Below the pieces are notes generated by a model that made no database searches, was not told where the DNA came from, and saw only the letters and a program-made list of their open reading frames with translations. A program made the translations under genes and the position numbers. Positions 25,271 to 34,452 of a stretch of 64,000 nt of DNA are shown here, in pieces; position 1 is the first letter of the stretch, and each line of letters starts with the position of its first letter. Source of the DNA: Streptomyces profundus (GTDB taxonomy: Bacteria; Actinomycetota; Actinomycetes; Streptomycetales; Streptomycetaceae); NCBI RefSeq assembly GCF_020740535.1, contig NZ_CP082362.1, forward strand, positions 4,090,501 through 4,154,500, in the 5' to 3' direction.

Positions 25271-25498
25271 CTATTCGTCGCCGTGGGTGTGGTGCCGGAT
25301 GAGGAGCAGGAGGGAGGCGGCTAAGGACGAGCCCGGCAGGTCTGTGGCCGTGAGCATGGTGGCGATGACTCTCGCGGCGAATCGCAGAAGGTGTGAAAGC
25401 CGGGAGCGGCATACCGTCCGTGGTTTGCGGGTGTCGGTCTCTTCCGCGTAGGTGTGTCCGCAATGCGCATCACCTGGGCGATCGGAGTGTTGTGCCAT
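25271..25498 (-). CDS. Small protein of unknown function
   Basis: A 75-aa protein with a polar start (MAQHSDRPGDAHCGHTYAEE), an Arg-rich middle and a hydrophobic helix near the end (TDLPGSSLAASLLLLIRHH). ATG 25498 follows AAGGAG at 9 nt, which supports it. No family recognised. It ends close to the tRNA-side hairpin and stands alone. Confidence 0.5.
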   Translation of the reverse strand: MAQHSDRPGDAHCGHTYAEETDTRKPRTVCRSRLSHLLRFAARVIATMLTATDLPGSSLAASLLLLIRHHTHGDE

Positions 25499-26008
25499 GG
25501 GGAATATCTCCTTCAGACGGTGGGAAAGCATGGGCACCGTATTCGATCTCCGAATCGGCTGGCATAGACGGTAATGCGCTCGGCGGGGCCCACCTGCCAC
25601 GTTTCGCCGTTCGCTCTCCGCGCCGTCGTGTCGGTGCAAAGGGATCGTGGCTCCCGCGTCATGTTCACGGATGGACGGTGATGACGCGGAATGCCGCCCT
25701 GGGGGGCCGAGGCGGGTGGGTGGCTATATCGTCCCAGGTCAAGTGACTTGGGAATAGTTAGCGAACATATGACCGCCGCACGTGCCTCTGTTCTTCGCTC
25801 TATTCGGCGGGGCGATCGGTCCGGATGCGACGGTTCGCAGAAATTTCTCCCGCGGTATGCACTTGCGCGCCGGCGCACCACCAGTTGCCGAGGATTTCCA
25901 CGAAGTCGTCCGCTTGAGGACAGGGTTGGGCGGCCATACTTACAGCAGCCGAGGCCTGCAATTGCAAGTGTCGGAGGGGGAAGTGTGTCGACCACGGGAG
26001 GCGGCGTC
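25499..26008. other. Intergenic region with no supported gene
   Basis: About 510 bp, less GC-rich than the surroundings, between a minus-strand small gene and a plus-strand DUF397 gene. It should hold both promoters. Open frames inside lack ribosome sites. It may be old integration debris just right of the boundary. Confidence 0.45.
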
Positions 26009-26239
26009 ATGGCACAGCCGAACACGTCCGGAAGTGAGACAGGCGAGGTCGCGCTCGTCTGGCGGAAGAGTTCCCACAGCAATCACAACGGTGACTGCGT
26101 CGAACTGGCGACGCTCCGCGCAGCGGTTCTGCTGCGGGACTCCAAGGACCGCGAGGGTCCGGTGATCCGCTGGGGCAAGGGCTCGATGCGCGTCTTTGTG
26201 GGACGTCTTCGCGGTGGTGATGGGTTTCTGGCCGGCTGA
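26009..26239 (+). CDS. DUF397 small regulatory-partner protein
   Basis: A 76-aa DUF397 protein with the signature WRKSSHSNHNGDCVELA, a central LLRDSKDREGPVI strand and the closing segment MRVFVGRLRGG. DUF397 proteins work with XRE-DUF5753 regulators (the WhiJ-like systems of Streptomyces), often as their antagonist. The XRE partner lies at 27301-28212 on the other strand, with a methyltransferase between. ATG 26009 has GGGAGG; an earlier GTG thirteen codons upstream is possible. Confidence 0.85.
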   Translation: MAQPNTSGSETGEVALVWRKSSHSNHNGDCVELATLRAAVLLRDSKDREGPVIRWGKGSMRVFVGRLRGGDGFLAG

Positions 26240-26426
26240 CTTGTTGGCACGGTCTTGGAGTGGTGGGCCGAGGGGGTCTTTCGGCCATGATCACGTGGGG
26301 GTGGCAGCGTTCCTGGACAGGCGGTGGGCCGGCGCGTACTGATGAGGGCTGAGGCAACTGCGCTGCTCCGCACGTGAGTGCGCAGCTGCCGCAGCCGGGC
26401 ACGGGGCGAGGGAGGCGGACCAGAGG

Positions 26427-27290
26427 GTGAGCGCTGTGGACGAGACGCCGGAGCCGTCCGAGAACGTCGGCGTGCCCGTGGACCTGGGGCAGGACCGGCC
26501 CCACAGCGCGCGAATGTATGACTACTACCTGGGTGGAAAGACCAACTATCGGGTTGACCGGGAGGCTGCTCAGGCGGTTATCCGACGTTTCCCCGCCATG
26601 CCCATGCTCGCCCGGGTCAACCGCGCGTTTATGCGTCGCGCTGTTCGCTTTCTCGTCGCCGAATGCCGGATCACCCAGTTCCTCGATGTCGGGTCCGGGG
26701 TCCCGGCGGCGCCCAACCTGCACGAGATCGCCCAGGCCCAGGAGCCGAGCAGCCGGGTGGCCTATGTCGACACCGACCCCATCGTCCTGGCCTATGCGGA
26801 CTCCCTGTTGACCAGCTCACGGGAGGGCAGGACCGCCTGCCTCGCGGCCGATCTCACCGAGCCGGCCGCGGTGTTCGCGGCGTTGGAGAAGGACGGCTGT
26901 CTCGATCTGGCGCGGCCCGTCGGGCTGAGCCTGCACGCGGTGCTCCACTTCGTGACGGACGCCCAGGATCCCTACGCGGTGGTCGACGGACTGCTCGCCC
27001 GACTCGCGCCGGGCTCCTATCTGAGCGTGTCGCACTGCACCGGCGATTTCGCCGCCGAGCCCTGGCGGGAGGTCATGGACCTCTACCGGGGGTGGGGCAC
27101 GCCCACGCAGGTTCGCTCGCGCGCGGCGGTGCTGCGTTTCTTCGACGGCCTCGAACTCGTCGATCCCGGGCTTGTCGTGGCGCACCGGTGGCGCCCGGAG
27201 CCGGTCGGCGGACCAGGGCTGGTCGGCGGACCCGAGCTGGTGGCCGACGCTCACGCGTCGCTCTATGCCGGCGTCGCGCGGAAGCTCTGA
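26427..27290 (+). CDS. SAM-dependent methyltransferase, DUF574 family
   Basis: A 287-aa class I methyltransferase-fold protein of the actinobacterial DUF574 family. Marks are ARMYDYYLGGKTNYRVDREAA near residues 30-50, the SAM loop FLDVGSGVPAAPNLHEIA, and YVDTDPIVLAYADSLL. The natural substrate is not known. Start GTG 26427. It sits between a DUF397 gene and the XRE-DUF5753 gene, a common Streptomyces grouping. A second member of the family lies at 31429-32340. The C-terminus has a GGPGLVGGPELV repeat. Confidence 0.85.
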   Translation: MSAVDETPEPSENVGVPVDLGQDRPHSARMYDYYLGGKTNYRVDREAAQAVIRRFPAMPMLARVNRAFMRRAVRFLVAECRITQFLDVGSGVPAAPNLHEIAQAQEPSSRVAYVDTDPIVLAYADSLLTSSREGRTACLAADLTEPAAVFAALEKDGCLDLARPVGLSLHAVLHFVTDAQDPYAVVDGLLARLAPGSYLSVSHCTGDFAAEPWREVMDLYRGWGTPTQVRSRAAVLRFFDGLELVDPGLVVAHRWRPEPVGGPGLVGGPELVADAHASLYAGVARKL

Positions 27291-27300
27291 ACGGTCGGGA

Positions 27301-28212
27301 TCACCGGTGGGTTTTCCTGGTCAGCCGATCGAGATGATCGCGGATGCGCCGTCTCGTGTGGATCGTGGACATGCTGGCGTGAAGTAACCGATCGAAGCTC
27401 TTGCATCGTTCGTCCACCTCTTCGGGCTCCTGGCAGACGAATGCGCTCTCGTGGCGCTCCTCGTAGAGGATCGTGGGGAGGATCTGTTGGCCGAAGTCGA
27501 AGAGGATCGTCTGCCCGATTCCGGTTGGCATGTTGTATTTCCGTAACTCCGCGATATGCAGCCCGTAACGACGGTCTTCGGCCAGTTCGAGGAGCTTCTC
27601 CAACTGCCGTCGCATGACCGTGGGGTTGCCGTAGCCCCGGATGAGGGTCGCCTCGTCCAACACGCTCGTGTAGTGCTTTCCCTTCGACTGCGCGTAATGC
27701 CCTTGACGTTCCATCCGGAGATTCACGCGCCGTCGGATGTCCCTCTCCGATCCACCGCCCATTCCCACGCTGATCGCCCAGTGCGCGTACTCCTCCGTCT
27801 GTAGCATGCCCGGAATGCGATCGCGGTCGTAGACCCGGATGTACTCCGCCTGTTCTTCCAGGCTGATCAGGGTGAGAAGCTTCTTCTGCGCGACGCCTCG
27901 CCATTCGGAGCCCTGCCACCAGCGCCGCCTACTGGCCTCGCTCAGCATGTGGGAGAGCAGGGCCTGTTCCTCGGGCGTCGCGTTGTAGATTCCGCAGGCC
28001 TTGAGCAGGGTCTCTCGTTTGCACGGGGTTTCACCGGTCTCGTTGCGGCTGAGTATGTAGGTGCTGATGCCGAGGAGACTCGCAGCGTTCTTCTGGCTGA
28101 GCAGGGCCGCGTCGCGCAGCCGCCGCAACTCACGACCGACCACCATGTGCTGGGCCGTGGGCACGGCACCATGGAGTTCTCTCGACTGTCGTCGGGCCGG
28201 TTGGGCTCCCAC
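27301..28212 (-). CDS. XRE-family regulator with DUF5753 domain
   Basis: A 303-aa regulator: Xre helix-turn-helix at about 25-85 (LRRLRDAALLSQKNAASLLG, then SRNETGETPCKRETLLKACG), then DUF5753 from about 105 (WWQGSEWRG, EYIRVYDRDRIPGMLQTEEY). Such proteins, including WhiJ-type regulators, are paired with DUF397 proteins and influence development or antibiotic production. GTG 28212 follows GGAGAG. It converges on the methyltransferase gene with a 10-bp gap. Confidence 0.9.
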   Translation of the reverse strand: MGAQPARRQSRELHGAVPTAQHMVVGRELRRLRDAALLSQKNAASLLGISTYILSRNETGETPCKRETLLKACGIYNATPEEQALLSHMLSEASRRRWWQGSEWRGVAQKKLLTLISLEEQAEYIRVYDRDRIPGMLQTEEYAHWAISVGMGGGSERDIRRRVNLRMERQGHYAQSKGKHYTSVLDEATLIRGYGNPTVMRRQLEKLLELAEDRRYGLHIAELRKYNMPTGIGQTILFDFGQQILPTILYEERHESAFVCQEPEEVDERCKSFDRLLHASMSTIHTRRRIRDHLDRLTRKTHR

Positions 28213-28633
28213 TGAGTCTCTCCTCGGGCGTACTGACAAGCGGGGCGGTCCCGCTGACCGCATCTCAACATCGTGCAGCACCCGAGGGGACAGCCTCTGC
28301 CCAATCGGATAGATGACCGAATCCTGGCGATAGGTCCCTCGTGTGCGCCAACGCCCTCCTGCCAGGAAACATGCCCCTGGAATATGCCCGGGATCGGGGG
28401 GAGGAGTCACTTCCGAGCAGTCGTGCAACTGCATGACGACGCCACCGGCTTGTGTCGCATGCCCCGTGCCCACGCCGGTGCCTCGTGTTCGCAGCTCGCG
28501 GGACGGATCCTCGACTCCGCGCCGTACAGAGGGGGCTGGGGCCGGACCGCCCTCCTGTGAACGAGCGGCGACTGTCAGTGGTGCGCGCTATCGTCGGGCC
28601 AACGTTGGCAGTGGCGTTGGGGGAGGGAATCCG
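28213..28633. other. Divergent intergenic region, no gene
   Basis: About 420 bp between the XRE gene (minus) and a membrane-protein gene (plus). It should contain both promoters. The open frames that cross it are upstream extensions lacking ribosome sites. No palindrome was obvious. Confidence 0.5.
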
Positions 28634-29677
28634 ATGGCTGATCGTCGTCTGGGAGCGGTTCGGGAGGAGTTCCGGACGGACAGCGGCAAGCGGGCCGTGG
28701 TGGGCTGGTCCGCCCTGGCGCTGGGGGCCGTGGCGGTCGCCGTCGGGGTGCCGCTGCTGCTGGGGCAGGCCGACGAGGCGCGGGAGGGCTTCGGCCCGAC
28801 GTTGATCCCCGGGCTGCTGCTGGGCGTGGGGTTGGCCGGGCTGGTCGTCGGCGGCGTGCGGGTCTGGCAGGCGGTCAGCCGGCCCGGCGAATCCTTCGCG
28901 CTGCGTGAGCACGGCCTCGTTCACCACCATGCGGAGGAGCGCACGGCGGTGTTCTGGGAGGACGTCGCGCGGGTGCGTGATCAGCGGGCGCGTGGGCCCG
29001 AGTTGCTCGGCTCCGACGTGCACTGCCGCATAGATGCCAGGGACGGCGGCTCCATGCTGATCACCGGCTATACCGAGGAGGCCCGGCGGCTCGCCGACGC
29101 GGTCGCCGAGGCGGTGGGAGGGGGCGATCGGGGCCGGGCCAGTAGCTTCCGCGCCTGGTGGTGGCCGGTCGGTGCCGTGGCTGTCGTTCTCGCGACAACG
29201 CTGGGGGCCGCCGCCTGGGGGCATGCCCAGCGGGAGCCGATCCCGGGATTCGAGGCGGACGATCCCCGTGCCTGTCGCTACTTCTCCGAATCGGAGCTGG
29301 AAGAGCTGCGCCTCGACGAGGGGTATCGGCTGCCGCAGCCGGTGGACGAGCGGATAGTCGACGCCTGCCGCTTCGGGACCAGGATCGTCTCCTCCATGGG
29401 GGGAGTCCATGCGAGCTCGGTGGTGGTGCATGTCTGGGATCGCGAAGCCGCCGAGCTGGCCGAGGAGTTCGGGTTCACCGCGCGGTCCGAGGGGGCCGAT
29501 GTCCACGAGGCGGAGGAGATCTCGAACTCCCCGTACGAGGTGACCTGCTCGGTGCTCTACGAGATAGCCGACGCGCGCTCGGTGAGCGTGCAGATCCGGT
29601 TGGGCGGACCGGGCATGTCCACCTGCGAGGAATCCCTGCCGGACGCCGTCCCGCACCTTCTGGGCAAGCTGCCCTGA
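28634..29677 (+). CDS. Membrane-anchored protein with PH-like cytoplasmic and extracytoplasmic domains
   Basis: A 347-aa protein. Two membrane segments near the start (about 22-45 and 54-75) are followed by a region like bacterial PH domains (SFALREHGLVHHHAEERTAV, DGGSMLITGY). A third membrane segment lies at about 175-198 (WWWPVGAVAVVLATTL). An extracytoplasmic C-terminal domain with four Cys (CRYF, ACRFG, EVTCSV, STCEES) resembles DUF3558-like lipoprotein domains. Function unknown. ATG 28634 has GGGAGGG. Confidence 0.65.
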   Translation: MADRRLGAVREEFRTDSGKRAVVGWSALALGAVAVAVGVPLLLGQADEAREGFGPTLIPGLLLGVGLAGLVVGGVRVWQAVSRPGESFALREHGLVHHHAEERTAVFWEDVARVRDQRARGPELLGSDVHCRIDARDGGSMLITGYTEEARRLADAVAEAVGGGDRGRASSFRAWWWPVGAVAVVLATTLGAAAWGHAQREPIPGFEADDPRACRYFSESELEELRLDEGYRLPQPVDERIVDACRFGTRIVSSMGGVHASSVVVHVWDREAAELAEEFGFTARSEGADVHEAEEISNSPYEVTCSVLYEIADARSVSVQIRLGGPGMSTCEESLPDAVPHLLGKLP

Positions 29678-29705
29678 GGCGGCGGACGGTGTGCGCTGAC
29701 TGAAA

Positions 29706-29835
29706 GAAGTTGCAAGCGGAGCGGCGGTGGTTCGGGGCGCAGCGGCAGGACACCCGGAGACGAACGTCTGCGCGGACTGTTTACAGCGTGAGCCGACGCT
29801 CATACGATGCCGCAAGTTTCTGCATCTTCTTGCAG
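29706..29835 (+). promoter_or_regulatory. MalR/Reg1-like repeats upstream of the amylase gene
   Basis: GAAGTTGCAAG at 29706-29716 and GCAAGTTTCTGCATCTTCTTGCAG at 29812-29835 contain several TTGCAAG/CTTGCAG half-sites. Streptomyces alpha-amylase promoters carry such repeats for LacI-family regulators (Reg1/MalR) that give maltose induction and glucose repression. The second cluster lies about 50 bp before the GTG start, where it could block transcription. Confidence 0.65.
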
Positions 29836-29884
29836 AACGGCCGCTGGCGCGTGTGGCCTTCCGGAGCAAGTCGAAGGAGCCGTT

Positions 29885-31354
29885 GTGCGCAGGAAACCCC
29901 CACACCCCACCCCGTCCCGCACGACCGGGTGGCGGATCGCGTTGCTCGGACTGCCCGTCGCCGGGCTGATCACCGCCCTGATCCCCGGCAGCGGCATGGC
30001 CGCCTCCGAGCCGGCCGCCGAGGCCAACGCCGGGCAGGCCGTGTCCCCCCAGGCCGCCGAGAACGATGTGATCGCCAACCTCTGGGCCTGGAACTGGAGT
30101 TCCGTGGCCGCCGAGTGCACCGACGTGCTCGCCCCCGCGGGCTATGGCGCGGTGTGGGTCGCACCGCCGCACGAGTCGCTGGCGCACCCGGAAGGCGCCT
30201 GGTGGGACATCTACCAGCCGTTCAGCTATCAGTTGAGCGGCCGTCTCGGATCCGAGAGCGACTTCGCCGCCATGGTGCGGACCTGCGACGACGCGGGCAT
30301 CCGGGTCTACACCGACGCGGTGATCAACCACACCGCCGCCATCGGCGGCACCGGCTACGCGGGCACCCAGATCAGCGACAAGTACGATCCGCCGATGTAC
30401 TCGCGGGCCGACTACAACGTCGACATCTGCGACCGGGAGATCAGCGACTACAACGACATCTGGGAGGTGCAGAACTGCGAGCTGCTGGGGCTGCCCGACC
30501 TCAAGAGCGACAGCTCCTATGTGCGCGAGCAGTTGGTCGGCTACCTCAACTCCCAGATAGCGCTGGGCGTCTCGGGCTTCCGGGTGGACGCGTCCAAGCA
30601 CATGCCGGCCGAGGATCTGGAAGCGATCATCGGCGCGCTGGACTCGACGGCCGACGGCGAGCGGCCGTTCGTCTTCCACGAGGTGTTCCCCGGGCCGACT
30701 CCGCCGGCTGAGGACTACTTCGGCAGCGGCCGGGTGCTGGACTTCGCCATGGGCGACCAGCTGAAGGGGGCGTTCGAGGGCGACATCGCCCAACTGACCG
30801 ACTTCGGCGGCGGCCTGCTGCCGGCCGACGACTCCGTCGCCTTCGTCACCAACCACGATACCGAGCGCGACGGCCGGCATCTGACCTATCGGGACGGAGA
30901 CACGGCCGTCCTCGCCAACGTCTTCCAGCTGGCCTGGTCGGACGCGCCCCCCACGGTCTACTCGGGCTTCGAGTACGAGGGCCGCGACGACTCGCCGCCC
31001 GCCGACGGCAGTGGGTTCGTCACCGGAACCGACTGCGACAACGGCTGGTACTGCCTGGACCGTGACCCCCGGATCACCGGCGCGGTCGGCTGGCGCAACG
31101 CGGTCGCGGGCGCCGAGGTCGGGGAGATCCAGTCCCCGCAGTACAACGTGATCGGCTTCGACCGGGGCGCGGGGCTGGTCGCCATCAACAACTCCGACGA
31201 GCAGGTGAGCGTCCAGCTCGGCACCCAGCTGCCCGACGGTACGTACTGCGACATGCTCAGTGACTGTGCCACCGAGGTGACCGTCTCCGGTGGTCAGGCA
31301 ACGGTGGAGCTGCCCGCGAAGTCGGCGGTCGCCGTGCACGCCGGCGACAGCTGA
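29885..31354 (+). CDS. Secreted alpha-amylase, glycoside hydrolase family 13
   Basis: This 489-aa enzyme cleaves internal alpha-1,4 links in starch outside the cell. A signal peptide ends near residue 38 (MRRKPPHP, then LLGLPVAGLITALIPGSGMAA). GH13 regions are clear: DAVINH, nucleophile D235 in GFRVDASKH, acid E266 in FHEVF and D325 in VTNHDTERD. A C-terminal beta domain follows. The size matches Streptomyces Aml without an extra starch-binding domain. GTG 29885 follows AAGGAG; the repeats upstream suggest MalR-type control. Confidence 0.93.
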   Translation: MRRKPPHPTPSRTTGWRIALLGLPVAGLITALIPGSGMAASEPAAEANAGQAVSPQAAENDVIANLWAWNWSSVAAECTDVLAPAGYGAVWVAPPHESLAHPEGAWWDIYQPFSYQLSGRLGSESDFAAMVRTCDDAGIRVYTDAVINHTAAIGGTGYAGTQISDKYDPPMYSRADYNVDICDREISDYNDIWEVQNCELLGLPDLKSDSSYVREQLVGYLNSQIALGVSGFRVDASKHMPAEDLEAIIGALDSTADGERPFVFHEVFPGPTPPAEDYFGSGRVLDFAMGDQLKGAFEGDIAQLTDFGGGLLPADDSVAFVTNHDTERDGRHLTYRDGDTAVLANVFQLAWSDAPPTVYSGFEYEGRDDSPPADGSGFVTGTDCDNGWYCLDRDPRITGAVGWRNAVAGAEVGEIQSPQYNVIGFDRGAGLVAINNSDEQVSVQLGTQLPDGTYCDMLSDCATEVTVSGGQATVELPAKSAVAVHAGDS

Positions 31355-31370
31355 GCCCCTCGTGCCGGAC

Positions 31371-31420
31371 GGTCCCGTCCCCGCGACCCCGCGTCCTCCG
31401 GGGGACGCGAGGACGGGACC
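31371..31420. terminator. Bidirectional terminator between amylase and methyltransferase genes
   Basis: GGTCCCGTCC (31371-31380) pairs with GGACGGGACC (31411-31420). Inside, CGCGTCC pairs with GGACGCG. The nested hairpins lie between two converging genes. Confidence 0.75.
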
Positions 31421-31428
31421 ACCGCGCG

Positions 31429-32340
31429 TCAGCGCTTGATCGCCATGCCGCCGATCATCAACAGCCCGCTGTGGTCCAGGGGTTCGGAGACCGGACCGTT
31501 CGGGCGCCAGAGCGGGAGGGGAACCAGGCCCGGCTCCAGGAGCTCCATGCCGTCGAAGTACCGGGTGATCTCCTCCCGGCTGCGCAGCTGCCCCCGGCCC
31601 AGCGACTGGACGAGGACGTTCTGCAACGTCCTCGCCTCCGGGAACGAGTTGCAGAAGTGGGTGATGAAGAGGTGGCTGCCCGGGGCGAGGCGGGCCTTGT
31701 ACGTCTCGACCATCCCCGCCGGGTCCTCCTCGTCCAGGAGGTGGTGGAGCACGGCGACCATCAGCAGGCCGATGGGCCGGGAGAAGTCCAGGAAGCCGTC
31801 CACCTCCGGGTGGGCGAGGATCTCCTCGACGTCCAGGACGTTGGCCGTCAGTACCTTGGTGCAGTTGTTCTTGGCCAACAGCGCTCGCCCGTGCGAGAGC
31901 ACGATCGGATCGTTATCGACGTAGACCACACGCGCCTGCGGAATGATCGCCTGGGCGACCTCGTGGGTGTTCTGGGCCGAGGGCAGTCCGGAGCCGAGGT
32001 CGAGGAACTGGTCGATGCCCTGCTCGGCCAGGTAGCGAACGCCCCGGATCAACAGGTCGCGGTTGACGCGGGCGCTGTTCACCCCGGCGGCCGAGACGCG
32101 CCGCCCCTCCGCGATCACCGCCGCGTCCACGGCGTAGTGGTCCTTGCCGCCGATCGCCGCGTCGTAGACCCGGGCGATGCTCGGCTTGCTGGTGTCGATC
32201 GCGACCGGTTCCTGGCTGGGCCGGGCGGCGGTCCAGCTCCAGTCCGATGACGAGGCGGCCCCGGAGGCCGGAGTCTCTCCCGATATCCCGGTCGGCGTCG
32301 CGCCGTCCTGCCCGGGGCCTTCGTTGATCTGGTCCGCCAT
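31429..32340 (-). CDS. SAM-dependent methyltransferase, DUF574 family (second copy)
   Basis: A 303-aa member of the same family as 26427-27290. Marks are KPSIARVYDAAIGGKDHYAV, the SAM loop FLDLGSGLPSAQNTHEVA and YVDNDPIVLSHGRALL. The first 50 residues are low-complexity Ser/Ala/Gly. Substrate unknown. Its stop is 8 bp from the terminator shared with the amylase gene. No regulatory pair accompanies this copy. Confidence 0.87.
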   Translation of the reverse strand: MADQINEGPGQDGATPTGISGETPASGAASSSDWSWTAARPSQEPVAIDTSKPSIARVYDAAIGGKDHYAVDAAVIAEGRRVSAAGVNSARVNRDLLIRGVRYLAEQGIDQFLDLGSGLPSAQNTHEVAQAIIPQARVVYVDNDPIVLSHGRALLAKNNCTKVLTANVLDVEEILAHPEVDGFLDFSRPIGLLMVAVLHHLLDEEDPAGMVETYKARLAPGSHLFITHFCNSFPEARTLQNVLVQSLGRGQLRSREEITRYFDGMELLEPGLVPLPLWRPNGPVSEPLDHSGLLMIGGMAIKR

Positions 32341-32451
32341 GGTGGGCCCAACTCTTTTCCACAGTCGAGTCAGCTTCCGGAGCAGTCTCTCATGGGCCCA
32401 GGAGTCCAGGCGGGCGCCCTGGGCGGGCCGGTCCGGCGCCCGAGGCGCTGG

Positions 32452-33435
32452 TCAGCGGCCCAGGAGGCCGTCGATCTCGGTCAGTTGAGCAGCCGTCAGC
32501 GGGCCGAAGCGCAGCGCGCCCGCGTTCTGCTCCGCCTGTTCCACGGTGCGGATCCCGGGGATCGGCACCGTGTGTGGGCTGCGGGCCCAGAGCCAGGCGA
32601 GCGCGCCCTGGGCGGGGGTCCGTCCCTCGCTGGTGAGGACGGCGCGGACCGCCTCGAACCGCTTCTGCCACTCGGGCGCCACCCGGCCGTCCCGGAAGAG
32701 GGTGAGCCACTCCGGCGGGGTGGCACGGATATCGCCGGGCCGGAGGCCCGCACCGGAACCGTACTTTCCGGTGAGCACACCCATGGCCAGCGGGCCCCGG
32801 TTGATGGCCGCCAGGTTGAGTTCCGCACAGACGGCGAGCATCTCCGGGGCATCCTGCAACACATTGCAGTTGACCTGCACGGTCGCGCAGTGCGGCCCCT
32901 TGGCGAACAGCCGAGCGCGTTGCGGGTCGTCCGTCGACCAGCCATAGGCGCGGATCAGGCCCTCGGCGACCAACTCCTCGCAGACGTCCCTCAGCGCGGC
33001 AGCCGCTTCCATGGGCGCGTAGTTCACATGGAGTTGGAACAGGTCGAGATAGTCGGTGCCCAGCCGGCGCAGTGTCGCGGTGAGGGCTTCCCGCGCATGC
33101 TCGGGGCGCAGGTCGGGCCCGTCGGTGGTGGTCTTGGTGGTGGTGTCGAAGACGCTGCCCCATTTGGAAGCGAGCACCACGGCGTCCCGACGCCCGGCGA
33201 CCGCTCGTCCAAGCACCTTCTCGCTGTGCCCGGCACCATACACATTGGCTGTGTCGAAGAACGTAATGCCAAGATCCAGTGCCTTGTGGATGGCGCGCAC
33301 CGAGACATCGTCATCGACCGGGCCCCAGCCCAGCGGCTCGCCGCTCTCGTTCTGCCACTCGCCGCCGATCGCCCAACAGCCGAAGCCCAGCGCGCTGACC
33401 TCGATACCGCTACGTCCTAGTTTCCGCGTATCCAT
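32452..33435 (-). CDS. Aldo/keto reductase
   Basis: A 327-aa NAD(P)H-dependent oxidoreductase with an (alpha/beta)8 barrel. The catalytic tetrad is visible: D61, Y66 (FFDTANVYGAGHSE), K91 (LASKWG) and H136 (DLFQLHVNY). It begins MDTRKLGRSGIEVSALGFGC as usual for AKR13-like enzymes. The substrate is unknown. It lies 12 bp downstream of the LuxR gene on the same strand and may share its transcript. Confidence 0.92.
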   Translation of the reverse strand: MDTRKLGRSGIEVSALGFGCWAIGGEWQNESGEPLGWGPVDDDVSVRAIHKALDLGITFFDTANVYGAGHSEKVLGRAVAGRRDAVVLASKWGSVFDTTTKTTTDGPDLRPEHAREALTATLRRLGTDYLDLFQLHVNYAPMEAAAALRDVCEELVAEGLIRAYGWSTDDPQRARLFAKGPHCATVQVNCNVLQDAPEMLAVCAELNLAAINRGPLAMGVLTGKYGSGAGLRPGDIRATPPEWLTLFRDGRVAPEWQKRFEAVRAVLTSEGRTPAQGALAWLWARSPHTVPIPGIRTVEQAEQNAGALRFGPLTAAQLTEIDGLLGR

Positions 33436-33447
33436 GAGCGGAGTCTG

Positions 33448-34356
33448 TCACTTAGAGCGCTCTTCATGACCAGTGTCAATCGCAGGGGATCGCTCTCTGG
33501 CCGGGATGGGGCGGCTGGCGGTCCCGGTGTGAAACTCGCTCCAGCGCACCGCCAGTTGGGTGCGGCTGGTGGCGCCCGTCTTGGCCAGGACACGCCCCAG
33601 GTGTTTCTTCACCGTGGTCACCCCGACGAACAGCCGGGCGGCGATCTGCTGGTTGGTGAGCCCGCGGGCGGCCAGGTCGGCGACCTCACGTTCCCTCGGT
33701 GTCAGCGCGAGGTGGCGCCTCGCCTCTGCCAGTACCCGGTCATGAGCGAGAAGTTGACGGGCCAGCGGGGCCAGGTGGCGGCTCAGCGACCGCATCACCG
33801 CGATGTCGCGCGCCGGAATCCACCGGGCGCCACGCACCAGGGCGCCGACGTAGAACGCGCCCTCCTCGCCGGCGTCGATCATCATCCCGACCTTGTCCCG
33901 CACCCCGTGCGGGCGCAGGAACTCGTGGACGAAGGCGGCCTGGCGCGGATCCCGCTCGGGCTCCAGCTCGCGCAGCGTCACCACGCCGCGTTCGGTCAGC
34001 AACTGGGAAGCATGCGAGGAAAGAAAGGGGTCATCGGCGATCCAGCGGGTGGCGTACTCGTCCAGGAACGCTCGCGTGTAGCCACTTTTGATCCCATGGC
34101 CTTCGCGTAGCGCCGCGACGATGGTCGGACCGTGCAACACCACCACACTCGGGTAGCCGAACCACTCCTCCAGGGCGCGCAGCAACGCCTCCCGGAACGC
34201 GGGCAGATCGGGCGCCCGGTCCACCGCCTCGACCACGCCGAAGAGTCGGCGGTAGTCCTCCGGGGGCAGCGGTTCGCCGGCGGGCAGTTGGCGGGGTCCC
34301 GAACTCCGGGAGGCCACGGCCAGAGCGGCGGCACGCGGCGGGGGGTATGGCTCCAC
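33448..34356 (-). CDS. LuxR-family transcriptional regulator
   Basis: A 302-aa regulator. A GAF-like sensor region covers about 40-200 (YPSVVVLHGPTIVAALREG and similar). The C-terminal LuxR helix-turn-helix is LTPREREVADLAARGLTNQQ followed by TTVKKHLGRVLAKTGATSR. GTG 34356 begins MEPYPPPRAA; the ribosome site is weak. It is divergent from the SDR gene with 96 bp between, so it may control the SDR and the aldo/keto reductase. Confidence 0.85.
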   Translation of the reverse strand: MEPYPPPRAAALAVASRSSGPRQLPAGEPLPPEDYRRLFGVVEAVDRAPDLPAFREALLRALEEWFGYPSVVVLHGPTIVAALREGHGIKSGYTRAFLDEYATRWIADDPFLSSHASQLLTERGVVTLRELEPERDPRQAAFVHEFLRPHGVRDKVGMMIDAGEEGAFYVGALVRGARWIPARDIAVMRSLSRHLAPLARQLLAHDRVLAEARRHLALTPREREVADLAARGLTNQQIAARLFVGVTTVKKHLGRVLAKTGATSRTQLAVRWSEFHTGTASRPIPARERSPAIDTGHEERSK

Positions 34357-34452
34357 GGTCCCGTTATAGGGCGGCGCTCGCGTTCGGACAAGGCGGAACG
34401 TTCCACCTTTGGCCCATGTCGCGGCCACCTCCCGCCGGGAAATGGTCGTGCC

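Noticed and set aside
28265..31339. A 1,024-codon minus-strand open frame
   Set aside because: It is the GC-skewed shadow of the membrane-protein and amylase genes, has repetitive Val/Gly/Arg text and no family motif; the plus-strand genes have clear active sites.
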